A model generated the notes under the pieces. It worked only from the letters and a program-made list of their open reading frames with translations. It ran no database searches and was not told where the DNA came from. From the NCBI RefSeq assembly GCF_000379025.1, contig NZ_KB900623.1, positions 371,327 to 435,326 of the forward strand: DNA of 64,000 nucleotides, written 5' to 3'. The position numbers were made by a program, and so were the translations under genes. Of this stretch, positions 27,499 to 35,822 are shown in pieces; position 1 is the stretch's first letter; the number at the start of each line of letters is the position of its first letter. The DNA is from Orenia marismortui DSM 5156. Lineage in GTDB: Bacteria > Bacillota > Halanaerobiia > Halobacteroidales > Halobacteroidaceae.

Positions 27499-27514
27499 TT
27501 AGACATCTGTCTAA
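27499..27514. promoter_or_regulatory. Palindromic operator, probable GntR binding site
   Basis: TTAGACATCTGTCTAA is a perfect 16-base palindrome 115 bases before the gntR gene. It overlaps the spacer of a possible promoter (TTGTTA ... TATACT at 27521). HutC-type GntR proteins bind similar AGAC/GTCT palindromes, so autoregulation is plausible. Confidence 0.5.
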
Positions 27515-27629
27515 TTTACATATACTTATGAGCTTTTTATTTATAGCTTTAGAGAATTTTTGCTGATCTCAATAGTCTGCTAGGTAGATTTAATATATTA
27601 ATATAACCTTATCTTTAGGGAGTGGTTAA

Positions 27630-28367
27630 ATGAGTATTATAAAAAAAGATTCTAGACCATTATATATGCTAGTTAAAGAGAAAATTGACGAAAAGATAGA
27701 ACAAGGAGATTATAAGCCCGGAGATAGGCTTCCTTCAGAATCGAAGTTATCAGAGAATTTTGGGGTTAGTCGTGCTACTTTAAGAGAAGCATTAAGAGTT
27801 TTAGAAAAAGAGGGTAAGGTTAATCGTCAACAAGGGATAGGTACTTTTATTACAGAAAAAGCAGCATTGTTCAAGAGTGGTATTGAGGAATTAAATAGTA
27901 TTACCAAGACTATAGAGTCTATGGGTTTAAAAGCTGGTACAATTGAGCTAGAATTAGAATTAAAAAAAGAAGCATCTAATTTAGCAAAAGAATTTGATTT
28001 ATCACCTGAAGAAAAATTAACTATTTTACATAGAACTAGAACAGCTAATGGCGAAGCAGTAGCTTATTGTAAGGATTATTTGCCTTCTAAGCTATTACCA
28101 AAAGATTTCAATAAAGATAGAATAACAACTTCATTATTTGAATTTCTACAGAATGAAGTTAATATATATATTACTTATGCTGTTGCAGATATTATTCCTG
28201 TTATAGCTGATGATTTTTTAGCTGAGAAATTAGAATTAAAGGTTGGAGATCCAATCTTATTATTAAAGCAGATGCATTATGATGATCGAGATAATCCAGT
28301 CTTATATTCTAAAAATTATTTCAGAAGTGATAAGTTTGAATTCCATGTTTTACGTAATAGAAGATAG
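27630..28367 (+). CDS. GntR family (HutC type) transcriptional regulator
   Basis: A 245-residue regulator. An N-terminal winged helix-turn-helix (about 8-72: GDRLPSESKLSENFGVSRATLREALRVLEKEGKV) is followed by a UTRA ligand-binding domain (about 90-240). It lies 68 bases before a nucleoside-type BMP lipoprotein gene and probably controls that transporter. The ligand is unknown; a purine or nucleoside is suggested by the neighbours only. A perfect palindrome upstream may be its operator. Start ATG with AGGGAGTGG. Confidence 0.9.
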   Translation: MSIIKKDSRPLYMLVKEKIDEKIEQGDYKPGDRLPSESKLSENFGVSRATLREALRVLEKEGKVNRQQGIGTFITEKAALFKSGIEELNSITKTIESMGLKAGTIELELELKKEASNLAKEFDLSPEEKLTILHRTRTANGEAVAYCKDYLPSKLLPKDFNKDRITTSLFEFLQNEVNIYITYAVADIIPVIADDFLAEKLELKVGDPILLLKQMHYDDRDNPVLYSKNYFRSDKFEFHVLRNRR

Positions 28368-28435
28368 TAATTTAGTTAAAACTATTCTTAAATTAAATGA
28401 ATGTAGTTAAATCAAATTTTAAGGGGGTAATTTCA

Positions 28436-29599
28436 ATGTCAAAAAGGAATTTAATTATTGTATCATTATTGCTAGCTCTTTCTTTATTAGTTGGATGTGC
28501 TGGTGGAGGGCAGCAAGATGCTCAAAAGAAGGACACAAATCAACCAGCAGGAAAAGAAGATTCTCAGTTAAGAGTAGGAATTGTATTATCTAGTGGAGGT
28601 AAAGGAGATAAATCTTTTAATGATTCATCATTACGCGGGCTAGATAGAGCTAAAGAGGAAGGGATTATTGCTGATTATAAATATATTGAGCCTAAACAAG
28701 TAGCAGCTGCAGAAAAAGGTTTAAGATTCTTAGCTCAAAATAATTATGATTTAGTTATTGGTGTAGGATTTATGCAAAAAGATGCTGTAGATAAGGTGTC
28801 AAAAGAATTTCCTGATACTAAATTTGCGATTATTGATGATGTTGTAGATAATGATAATGTAGTTTCTTTAACTTTTAAAGAACATGAAGGTTCTTTCTTA
28901 GCTGGAGCTTTAGCAGCACTGTTAACAACACATGAAGAGGTTGAAGGTATCAATAAAGAACAATTAGTTGGTTTTATAGGTGGAATGGATTCTCCATTAA
29001 TTCATAAGTTTGAATTAGGTTATACTTCTGGTGTTGATTATATAAATCAAACAGAAGGAACAAATGTAGAGGCTAGAATTGCTTATACTGGAAGTGATCC
29101 TTCTGCGTTTAATAATCCTGCAAGAGGTAAAGAAATTGCATTAGCTCAGTATAATGCTGGAGCAGATATTATTTATCATGCTGCTGGTGGTACTGGTATT
29201 GGATTATTTAAAGCTGCTGCTACAACTGGACATTATGCAATTGGAGTTGATTCTGATCAAGATTGGAATGAACCTGGTTATATTCTAACAAGTATGCTAA
29301 AGAAAGTTGATAATGCAGTTTATTCAACAGTAAAAGCATTAAAAGAAGGGAATTTTGAAACTGGACTTAAAGATTATGGGTTAGAAGAAAAGGGTGTTGC
29401 TTTAACTCCATTATCTGAAGTAGGTGTTACTGCTAAAGCTGCTGAAAAGTCAGGAGATATTACAGCTGATGATGTAGCTAAGATTAAAGCTTTAAAGGAT
29501 AAGATACCAGCTGATATTAAAGATAAAATTGAAGCAATTAAAGAAAAAATTATATCTGGTGAGATTGAAGTACCAAACTATTTGACCCAGAATAAATAA
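28436..29599 (+). CDS. BMP family ABC transporter substrate-binding lipoprotein
   Basis: A 387-residue lipoprotein with signal peptide and lipobox LLVGC (Cys at about 20), then a BMP/PnrA domain (about 40-350). The motifs VGIVLSSGGKGDKSFNDSS and GFIGGMDSPLIHKFELGY are typical of purine nucleoside receptors of this family (PnrA, YufN/NupN). An upstream in-frame ATG (28397) lacks a ribosome site, while ATG 28436 follows AAGGGGG, so that start is used. It captures ligand outside the membrane for the ABC genes downstream. A hairpin follows it. Confidence 0.92.
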   Translation: MSKRNLIIVSLLLALSLLVGCAGGGQQDAQKKDTNQPAGKEDSQLRVGIVLSSGGKGDKSFNDSSLRGLDRAKEEGIIADYKYIEPKQVAAAEKGLRFLAQNNYDLVIGVGFMQKDAVDKVSKEFPDTKFAIIDDVVDNDNVVSLTFKEHEGSFLAGALAALLTTHEEVEGINKEQLVGFIGGMDSPLIHKFELGYTSGVDYINQTEGTNVEARIAYTGSDPSAFNNPARGKEIALAQYNAGADIIYHAAGGTGIGLFKAAATTGHYAIGVDSDQDWNEPGYILTSMLKKVDNAVYSTVKALKEGNFETGLKDYGLEEKGVALTPLSEVGVTAKAAEKSGDITADDVAKIKALKDKIPADIKDKIEAIKEKIISGEIEVPNYLTQNK

Positions 29600-29618
29600 A
29601 CAAATACAGGGTAACTTA

Positions 29619-29656
29619 AGAGTAGTTGTTAGGTGATATTATCTGGCAACTACTCT
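29619..29656 (+). other. Intercistronic hairpin after the binding-protein gene
   Basis: AGAGTAGTTG and CAACTACTCT make a perfect 10-base-pair stem with an 18-base loop, between the lipoprotein and the ATPase gene. No T run follows. It could protect the upstream message or lower downstream expression, as is common for binding-protein operons. Confidence 0.5.
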
Positions 29657-29677
29657 AATTATGAGAGGAGGATTATA

Positions 29678-31198
29678 ATGGAACCGATTTTAGAGATGAG
29701 AGATATAACCAAGGAATTTCCCGGGGTATTAGCTAATGATCAAGTGAATTTGGATCTTAAAAAAGGAGAAATTCATGCTCTAGTCGGAGAGAATGGTGCA
29801 GGTAAATCTACATTAATGAGTGTTTTATTTGGGATTTACAAAGCAGAAAAAGGAAAGATATTTTATAAAGGGCAAGAACTTAATATAAATGGACCAAATG
29901 ATGCTATTGATGTTGGAATAGGGATGGTTCATCAACATTTTATGTTAGTACATACTTTGACTATAGCAGAAAATATAGTATTAGGTTCTGAACCAACTAA
30001 AGGAAAGGTGAATTTAAATCTTTCTGAGGCAGTTGAGAAAATTAATAGGTTATCAAAAGAATATGGTTTAGATGTAGATCCTAATGCTAAAATAAAAGAT
30101 ATTCCAGTTGGGATGCAACAAAGAGTAGAAATCTTAAAGGCTTTATATCGAGAAGCGGAAGTTTTAATTTTAGATGAGCCTACCGCTGTGTTAACTCCTC
30201 AAGAAGTTAAAGGTTTATATAAAATTATGGATACTTTGACTGAACAAGGAAAATCAATTATCTTTATTACTCATAAGTTAAAAGAGGTTTTAGCTGTATC
30301 TGATAGAATAACTGTCTTAAGAAAAGGGAAATCAATTGGAACAGTTAAAACTGAAGATACGTCAGAAGCTCAATTAGCTGAGATGATGGTTGGACGTGAG
30401 GTTATCTTAAAAGTAGAAAAAGAAAAAGCCAATTTTGGAGAAGTTAAAGTAGAAGTAAAAGATTTAAAAGTACATAATTCTAGAGGGATGTTGGCTTTAG
30501 ATAATATTTCTTTTAAAATTAGAGAAGGAGAAATTTTAGGAGTGGCTGGTGTAGAAGGTAATGGACAAACAGAGTTAGTGGAGGTATTAACTGGCTTAAG
30601 AAAAGCAGACTCTGGTAGTTTTAAATTGGAAGATCAAGAATTATTAAATAGATCAGCTCGTGATATTAAAGAGGCAAAGGTTGCTCATGTGCCAGAAGAT
30701 AGGCACAAGCATGGCTTAGTATTGGATTACTCTATTGAGGACAACTTAATTTTAGGCTATCATTATCAATCTCCCTTTGCTACAGGAATAAATTTTAATT
30801 TTAATAAATTAGAAGAGCATGCTGAAAGATTAATTCCAGAATATGATATTAGACCTAGAGATAAAGATATATTAGCTCGTTCTTTATCTGGTGGGAATCA
30901 GCAAAAGATAATTATTGCTAGAGAATTTGATATGGGACCAGAATTTTTGATTGCTTCTCAACCAACACGTGGTGTTGATATTGGAGCTATTGAATTTATT
31001 CATAAAAGAATTATAGAAGAGAGAGATAAAGGAAAAGGTGTTCTATTAATTTCAGCTGAATTGTCTGAAATTCTATCTTTAAGCGATCGGATTGCAGTTA
31101 TGTATGAAGGACGGATAGTTGATATATTAGATGCTGAAGAAGCAACTGAAGAAAAATTAGGACTTTTAATGGCAGGTGGAAGTTTATCTGTAGAATAG
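29678..31198 (+). CDS. Nucleoside ABC transporter ATP-binding protein (NupO/YufO-like)
   Basis: A 506-residue double ABC ATPase. The first domain has Walker A (GENGAGKST) and Walker B (LILDEPTAVL); the second has the altered Walker A GVEGNGQTE usual in this subfamily and the signature LSGGNQQK. Such two-domain ATPases power carbohydrate or nucleoside uptake with two permeases. GAGAGGAGG lies before ATG 29678; the longer in-frame extension from 29633 runs through the hairpin and has no ribosome site. Confidence 0.92.
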   Translation: MEPILEMRDITKEFPGVLANDQVNLDLKKGEIHALVGENGAGKSTLMSVLFGIYKAEKGKIFYKGQELNINGPNDAIDVGIGMVHQHFMLVHTLTIAENIVLGSEPTKGKVNLNLSEAVEKINRLSKEYGLDVDPNAKIKDIPVGMQQRVEILKALYREAEVLILDEPTAVLTPQEVKGLYKIMDTLTEQGKSIIFITHKLKEVLAVSDRITVLRKGKSIGTVKTEDTSEAQLAEMMVGREVILKVEKEKANFGEVKVEVKDLKVHNSRGMLALDNISFKIREGEILGVAGVEGNGQTELVEVLTGLRKADSGSFKLEDQELLNRSARDIKEAKVAHVPEDRHKHGLVLDYSIEDNLILGYHYQSPFATGINFNFNKLEEHAERLIPEYDIRPRDKDILARSLSGGNQQKIIIAREFDMGPEFLIASQPTRGVDIGAIEFIHKRIIEERDKGKGVLLISAELSEILSLSDRIAVMYEGRIVDILDAEEATEEKLGLLMAGGSLSVE

Positions 31199-31213
31199 AA
31201 GGAGGGATTTTCT

Positions 31214-32278
31214 ATGGGACAAGAGGTAAATTTTAAAAATTTAGTAAAGGAGATATCAATTCCGCTATTAGCTATACTATCTTCTTTTATAATAGGAGCA
31301 ATTATAGTGTTGGCATCGGGCTATAGCCCTGTAGCTACTTATTCGGCATTAATTCAAGGTGCTTTTGGTAGCCTAAATAGTATAGCAGACACATTGTTAG
31401 AAGCAACTCCTCTTATCTTTACGGGATTAGCAGTATCCTTTGCTTTTAGATGTGGTCTTTTTAATATTGGAGGAGAAGGCCAGTTATTAGTAGGAGGTTT
31501 AGCTGCTGCCTGGGTTGGTACCTTAAAAGGGATTCCAATGATAATTCATCTTCCAATAACTTTATTAGCTGCAATGTTAGCTGGTGCGTTATGGGTTGCT
31601 ATACCGGCATTTTTAAAGGCAAAATTAGGAGTTCATGAAGTAATTACAACTATTATGTTTAATTATATTTCTTATAGTTTAGTTGCTTACATTAGTTTAA
31701 AAGTTTTAGCAGAACCAGGAAGTATACAGACTCCTGATATAGAGCCTAGTTCATATTTATGGAGATTTTCTAATATATTAGATATTCATTCCTATCTTAA
31801 TATTGGTTTTATTATTGGGGTGCTAGTGTTAGTAGGTATTTATTATTTGTTATGGAAGACTACCATAGGATATGAAATTAGAGCAGTAGGAATTAGTCCA
31901 GATGCAGCTGAATATGGAGGGATTAGTTCTGTCAGAAATATAATTCTAGCGATGTTAATTAGTGGTGCTTTAGCTGGCTTAGGAGGAGCAGAAAGAGCTA
32001 TGGGATTATTCCATAATTATAGAAATGGCTTTTCTGCTGAATATGGATTTACTGGTATTGCTGTAGCACTATTAGGTAGAAATCATCCTTTTGGGGTTTT
32101 ATTAGCAGCATTGTTGTTTGGTGCATTATCTAATGGACAAGACTATATGAATATGTTAGCAGGAGTTCCAGTTGATTTAGTTACAATTTTACAAGCGATT
32201 ATTATTTTATTTGTAGCTGCAGATCTGTTATTTAGAAATATATTAGCTATGAAGCCTGAAGGGAGGAAGAGTGAATAA
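31214..32278 (+). CDS. Nucleoside ABC transporter permease (NupP/YufP-like)
   Basis: A 354-residue inner-membrane permease with about eight to ten helices. It has the FNIGGEGQLLVGGLAAAWVG motif and VHEVITTIMFNYI of the BPD_transp_2 family. It follows the ATPase gene by 15 bases with GGAGGG. Its stop overlaps the next ATG by one base. Confidence 0.92.
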   Translation: MGQEVNFKNLVKEISIPLLAILSSFIIGAIIVLASGYSPVATYSALIQGAFGSLNSIADTLLEATPLIFTGLAVSFAFRCGLFNIGGEGQLLVGGLAAAWVGTLKGIPMIIHLPITLLAAMLAGALWVAIPAFLKAKLGVHEVITTIMFNYISYSLVAYISLKVLAEPGSIQTPDIEPSSYLWRFSNILDIHSYLNIGFIIGVLVLVGIYYLLWKTTIGYEIRAVGISPDAAEYGGISSVRNIILAMLISGALAGLGGAERAMGLFHNYRNGFSAEYGFTGIAVALLGRNHPFGVLLAALLFGALSNGQDYMNMLAGVPVDLVTILQAIIILFVAADLLFRNILAMKPEGRKSE

Positions 32279-33165
32279 TGGAAATTTTATCACAAATATT
32301 TAATTTAGAGACCTTCAGTTCAACTTTGAGAATGGCTATTCCTCTAATGGTAGCGGCTATTGGGGGAATGTTTTCGGAAAGATCGGGTGTAGTTAATATT
32401 GCATTAGAAGGAATGATGTTGGCTGGTGCTTTTATGGCGATTGTTATTAGCTATTTTACCGGAAGTGCTTGGCTTGGTTTATTAGGAGCAGTTATATTTG
32501 GTGGGGTTTTTGCTTTAATTCATGCAGTAGTCAGTATAAAATATCATGCAGATCAAGTTGTTAGTGGGGTGGCTTTGAATCTTCTTGCTGCTGGTGGAAC
32601 TGTATTTTTGTTAAATATCTTATTTAATACTTCGGGGACATCACCATCAGCGACGGCATTACCTTATTGGGGTCCTTTTAAGCCAACAGTTTATTTGGGG
32701 TTATTAATAGTTGGGATATCTCATTATGTTCTATTTTATACACCCTTTGGTTTAAGGTTTAGAGCTGTTGGAGAGCATCCTCATGCAGCTGATTCTGTTG
32801 GTATTAATGTAGAAAAAATCAGATATATCTGTGTAGTTTTAAGTGGTATGTTAGCAGGACTTGCTGGAGCTCATCTATCTATAGGTGTATTAGATAGTTT
32901 TAGGGAAGGGATGACTGCTGGTCGTGGTTTTATTGCCTTGGCAGCTCTTATTTTTGGTAAATGGTATCCTTTTGGTGTTTTAGGTGCTAGTTTATTGTTT
33001 GGATTCTTCCAAGCTGTTCAGATTAGATTACAAGGTTTTGGAGTACCTACAGAATTTGTACAGATGATACCATATATTTTTACGGTAATTGCTTTAGCCG
33101 GTGTGATTGGTCGAGCTACACCTCCGGCAGCTGCAGGTGAGCCTTTTGAAAAAGGTAAAAGATAA
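32278..33165 (+). CDS. Nucleoside ABC transporter permease (NupQ/YufQ-like)
   Basis: The second permease, 295 residues with about eight helices and the family motifs FSERSGVVNIALEGMMLAG, VVSGVALNLLAAG and FRAVGEHPHAADSVGI. Together with the preceding genes it completes the binding-protein, ATPase and two-permease set for nucleoside-type substrates. A terminator lies 16 bases after the stop. Confidence 0.92.
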   Translation: MEILSQIFNLETFSSTLRMAIPLMVAAIGGMFSERSGVVNIALEGMMLAGAFMAIVISYFTGSAWLGLLGAVIFGGVFALIHAVVSIKYHADQVVSGVALNLLAAGGTVFLLNILFNTSGTSPSATALPYWGPFKPTVYLGLLIVGISHYVLFYTPFGLRFRAVGEHPHAADSVGINVEKIRYICVVLSGMLAGLAGAHLSIGVLDSFREGMTAGRGFIALAALIFGKWYPFGVLGASLLFGFFQAVQIRLQGFGVPTEFVQMIPYIFTVIALAGVIGRATPPAAAGEPFEKGKR

Positions 33166-33180
33166 AATCTATTATTTTGT

Positions 33181-33214
33181 AAAGAGCCGATAATTTTATT
33201 GGCTCTTTTTTCAT
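33181..33214 (+). terminator. Terminator of the nucleoside ABC operon
   Basis: AAGAGCC and GGCTCTT pair across a 12-base loop, followed by TTTTTTC. Confidence 0.85.
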
Positions 33215-33307
33215 TTTAGGAGGATATTACTATCATAATTTTCAGAATCTAAAGGATTTTAAGGATAGAATGTCGAAATGTTATTTATGAAAGAGAGGTG
33301 ACTTTTT

Positions 33308-34165
33308 TTGGGGGAAGATTTATCAAAAAAGTTAAAATTTAAAAGAGAAGAGTTAGGGATTGCTTTAAAACAGGCTGAAGAAGAGACGAAGATCAGAATA
33401 GATTATTTAAGAGCCTTAGAAGCAGGTGAATTTGATTATATTCAAGGTGAGGTATTTGTAAAAGGGTTTTTAAAGGTTTATTCATCATATTTAGGCTTGG
33501 ATAAAAAAGAGATTTTAGCAGATTATCAGAAGATGAAAGAGCCAGATGTCCCGGAGGAAGATTTAGAGCAGAAGAAAAGTGTAAAAGAGAAACTATTATA
33601 TTATTGTGATGAAAACCAGAATACTTTATTGGCTAGTCTTTTAATTGGTATATCTATTGTTGTTGTTTTAGTAGTTGTTTTTTTGGGGATCAAAATATAT
33701 AATCTTTTTGGAGAAGTAGATGTTAGTAGAGAGGTTGCTTCTGTTGAAATTAAACAAGAGGATGTAGTATCTTTAAGTAATAAAGCAGATAATAAGCAAG
33801 TAAAAGGTAATAAGGTTAGTACTAATAAATTAGAAAATAATAAAAAGGTATCAGATATAAAAGAATCTGAGGAAGTGAAAATTGAAGAAAGTAAAGTAAA
33901 CAATCAGATTAAAGCTAATAAGAAAGTAGAAAAGATTGAAATTAAAATAAAAACAATAGATTATAGCTGGTATTCGGTTAAGGTAGATGGAGAAATTGTC
34001 TTTCAAGGAAATGTTGATCCTAAGGTTGTTAAATCTTTTTCAGGTAAGGAGATTATACTTAAGTGTGGAAATGCAGCTGGTGTAACAGTAATTAAAGATG
34101 GCAATGTATTGGGTCCGTTTGGTTTAAAAGGTGAAGTTGTTACAAAAACCTTTTCTCTAGAGTAG
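33308..34165 (+). CDS. RodZ-like protein (HTH_25, membrane anchor, DUF4115)
   Basis: A 285-residue protein. The N-terminal cytoplasmic helix-turn-helix domain (about 1-72: LKQAEEETKIRIDYLRALEAGEFD, GEVFVKGFLKVYSSYLGLD) is followed by a membrane helix (about 100-125), a Lys/Asn/Ser-rich linker (about 145-210) and a C-terminal beta domain (about 212-285, SWYSVKVDGEIVFQG) of the DUF4115 type. RodZ links MreB to the membrane in rod-shaped cells; in other cases such proteins act in sporulation or division. Start TTG follows GAGAGGTG with 7-base spacing. It is a single gene. Confidence 0.85.
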   Translation: MGEDLSKKLKFKREELGIALKQAEEETKIRIDYLRALEAGEFDYIQGEVFVKGFLKVYSSYLGLDKKEILADYQKMKEPDVPEEDLEQKKSVKEKLLYYCDENQNTLLASLLIGISIVVVLVVVFLGIKIYNLFGEVDVSREVASVEIKQEDVVSLSNKADNKQVKGNKVSTNKLENNKKVSDIKESEEVKIEESKVNNQIKANKKVEKIEIKIKTIDYSWYSVKVDGEIVFQGNVDPKVVKSFSGKEIILKCGNAAGVTVIKDGNVLGPFGLKGEVVTKTFSLE

Positions 34166-34282
34166 TCAGTAATAATGCTTAGTCATCTAGAATAATATTC
34201 TAAATAAGATTGTAGAAATTCAAATTAACTACTATATCATAGGTTTATTTAGAGGAATGTACTATAGGAAGGCGGTTATTTG

Positions 34283-35020
34283 ATGGCTAATATTATTCAG
34301 AGAGATAAAACAACTTGGAGGTTAACTGATATCATAGCTGTATTATTCTTAACTTTTGTTTTTACTTCTGTGATATTTTTATTAGTAGAATGGATCATTA
34401 ATTGTTTGTTTAGTAGTAACCTTATGTTACTAATACGCCCTTTAATTTTAAACTCAATTCAAGCATTATTATTAGCAGGATTAACATTATTAATTATAAA
34501 AATAAGGTACAAAGTATCTTTGAAAGATTTCGGTTTTAATCTGAATAATAGTAAAGAAATTATTAAATATGGAATAATAGGTGGAATATTAATTTGTTCT
34601 ATAATTACATTTCTTAATAACCTAATTCATATTTTGATTGATAATTTTTTTGGGATTCAAGCACCTACACAGCAGGTTATCCAAAGTCTATTAAGCTCCC
34701 AAAACCAACTTTTATTTTTTTTACATAGTATATTGATTATTCTAGTAGCTCCATTAACGGAAGAAATTTTTTTTAGGGGTTTTATTTATCCTTATTGCAA
34801 AGTTAAGTTGGGAAAAGCAAAGGGAATATTTTTAAGTGGATTAATTTTTGGTTTGGCTCATTCCAGTATATGGCTTTTAGTGCCTACTTTCTTAGGAGGG
34901 GTTATATTAGCTCTGATTTATGAAAGAACTAAGTCGCTTTATTCATGTATTATAGCCCATAGTATATGGAATATGATTATTGTGTTTTTGATTTATACTA
35001 TTTGGAAATTTAGTATTTGA
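34283..35020 (+). CDS. CPBP family intramembrane metalloprotease
   Basis: A 245-residue membrane protein with about seven helices. It carries the CPBP (Abi) motifs: EEIFFRGFIYP (EExxxR, about residue 160), the FGLAHS histidine motif and a later SIWN segment. Members cleave substrates within the membrane, as type II CAAX proteases do, or act in stress responses and bacteriocin immunity. ATG 34283 follows GGAAGGCGG; the preceding in-frame TTG is less likely. Substrate unknown. Confidence 0.88.
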   Translation: MANIIQRDKTTWRLTDIIAVLFLTFVFTSVIFLLVEWIINCLFSSNLMLLIRPLILNSIQALLLAGLTLLIIKIRYKVSLKDFGFNLNNSKEIIKYGIIGGILICSIITFLNNLIHILIDNFFGIQAPTQQVIQSLLSSQNQLLFFLHSILIILVAPLTEEIFFRGFIYPYCKVKLGKAKGIFLSGLIFGLAHSSIWLLVPTFLGGVILALIYERTKSLYSCIIAHSIWNMIIVFLIYTIWKFSI

Positions 35021-35040
35021 TAAAGTTAATAGACATACAA

Positions 35041-35072
35041 AAATCCTGGTATATTAAACCAGGTTTTATATA
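35041..35072. terminator. Terminator between the CPBP gene and the tRNA cluster
   Basis: CCTGGT and ACCAGG pair with A/T-rich flanks (AAAAATC and TTTTATATA), so it could serve the plus-strand protease gene and the minus-strand tRNA transcript. Confidence 0.6.
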
Positions 35073-35093
35073 TTTAGTGCTATTTGATTATGA

Positions 35094-35170
35094 TGGTGGA
35101 CCTGGAGGGATTTGAACCCCCGGCCAATCGGTTATGAGCCGATTGCTCTGACCAACTGAGCTACAGGTCC
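35094..35170 (-). tRNA. tRNA with CAT anticodon (Met elongator or Ile2)
   Basis: The reverse strand starts GGACCTGTAGCTCAGTTGGT, has anticodon loop CTCATAA and ends with an encoded CCA. The loop and body resemble Bacillus isoleucine-CAT (lysidine-modified) and elongator Met tRNAs; which one cannot be decided by eye. A formylMet initiator is unlikely because the first acceptor pair is G:C. Confidence 0.92.
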
Positions 35171-35263
35171 ATAGTTTTGATTCACAATTAATAATTTATA
35201 GTGTATAATAAAAAAATAAGATTAACTATTTGATTTATTAATTAATTATAAATTATATTTGAT

Positions 35264-35340
35264 TGGAGCGGGAAACCGGACTCGAACCGGCGACACCCAG
35301 CTTGGAAGGCTGGTGCTCTAGCCAACTGAGCTACTCCCGC
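35264..35340 (-). tRNA. tRNA-Gly (TCC)
   Basis: The reverse strand begins GCGGGAGTAGCTCAGTTGGC, has anticodon loop CTTCCAA (TCC), a GGTTCGAGTCC T arm and an encoded CCA. 77 bases. Confidence 0.95.
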
Positions 35341-35347
35341 ACATTAT

Positions 35348-35444
35348 TTAATTTACAATTTATAATGTACAATTAAAATCTTTAAGGTCTTGTAATTCTT
35401 GAAGTCTTTGATTCTTAATTGTTAATTGTCAATTCTAAATTGAA
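35348..35444. repeat. MITE-like AT-rich interspersed repeat, copy C
   Basis: The left end AATTTACAATTTATAATGTA and the right end AATTGTCAATTCTAAATTGA are imperfect inverted repeats. It lies between tRNA-Gly and tRNA-Pro. Copies or parts occur at 14862, 37068 and 43569. Confidence 0.5.
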
Positions 35445-35448
35445 CTTT

Positions 35449-35525
35449 TGGTCGGAGCAGCAGGATTTGAACCTGCGACCCCCTGGTCCCAAACCAGGTG
35501 CGCTACCAAACTGCGCCATGCTCCG
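35449..35525 (-). tRNA. tRNA-Pro (TGG)
   Basis: The reverse strand begins CGGAGCATGGCGCAGTTTGG, has anticodon loop TTTGGGA (TGG) and an encoded CCA. 77 bases. A plus-strand open frame over it is spurious. Confidence 0.95.
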
Positions 35526-35822
35526 ATATTTTTCCCTCGCGACCTTTATAATTGTATATCTATTTCAGATAAAAGTCAAAAAAGTATATCTCTTATAAAG
35601 GTCTGTTACGTAACTTTAAATATATTATTCTTGTGATTATTTCTTATTTCTCCTTATATCTTGGTGGTTTGAAGTTTGATCCTTATATCCAAAATAAACT
35701 TGACTCTAGTTTGACATTCTAATTAATATTAATGAAAAGAAGAATTAATAATTTTTAAGCTAAGGCTATTCTTATTACTAAGAGATTATAGTTATTTATT
35801 TTATAAATAGGGAGTGTAAAAG
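35526..35822. other. Intergenic region between tRNA-Pro and the ClC gene
   Basis: No gene is supported. Two TTGAC words (35700 and 35711) may be part of a promoter for the downstream channel, without a clear -10 partner. Any promoter of the tRNA transcript on the minus strand would also lie here. Confidence 0.4.

Noticed and set aside
35448-35636. Plus-strand frame of 62 residues starting VGAAGFEPATPWSQTRCATK
   Set aside because: It is the antisense reading of tRNA-Pro (TGG), a well-known false gene in annotations.
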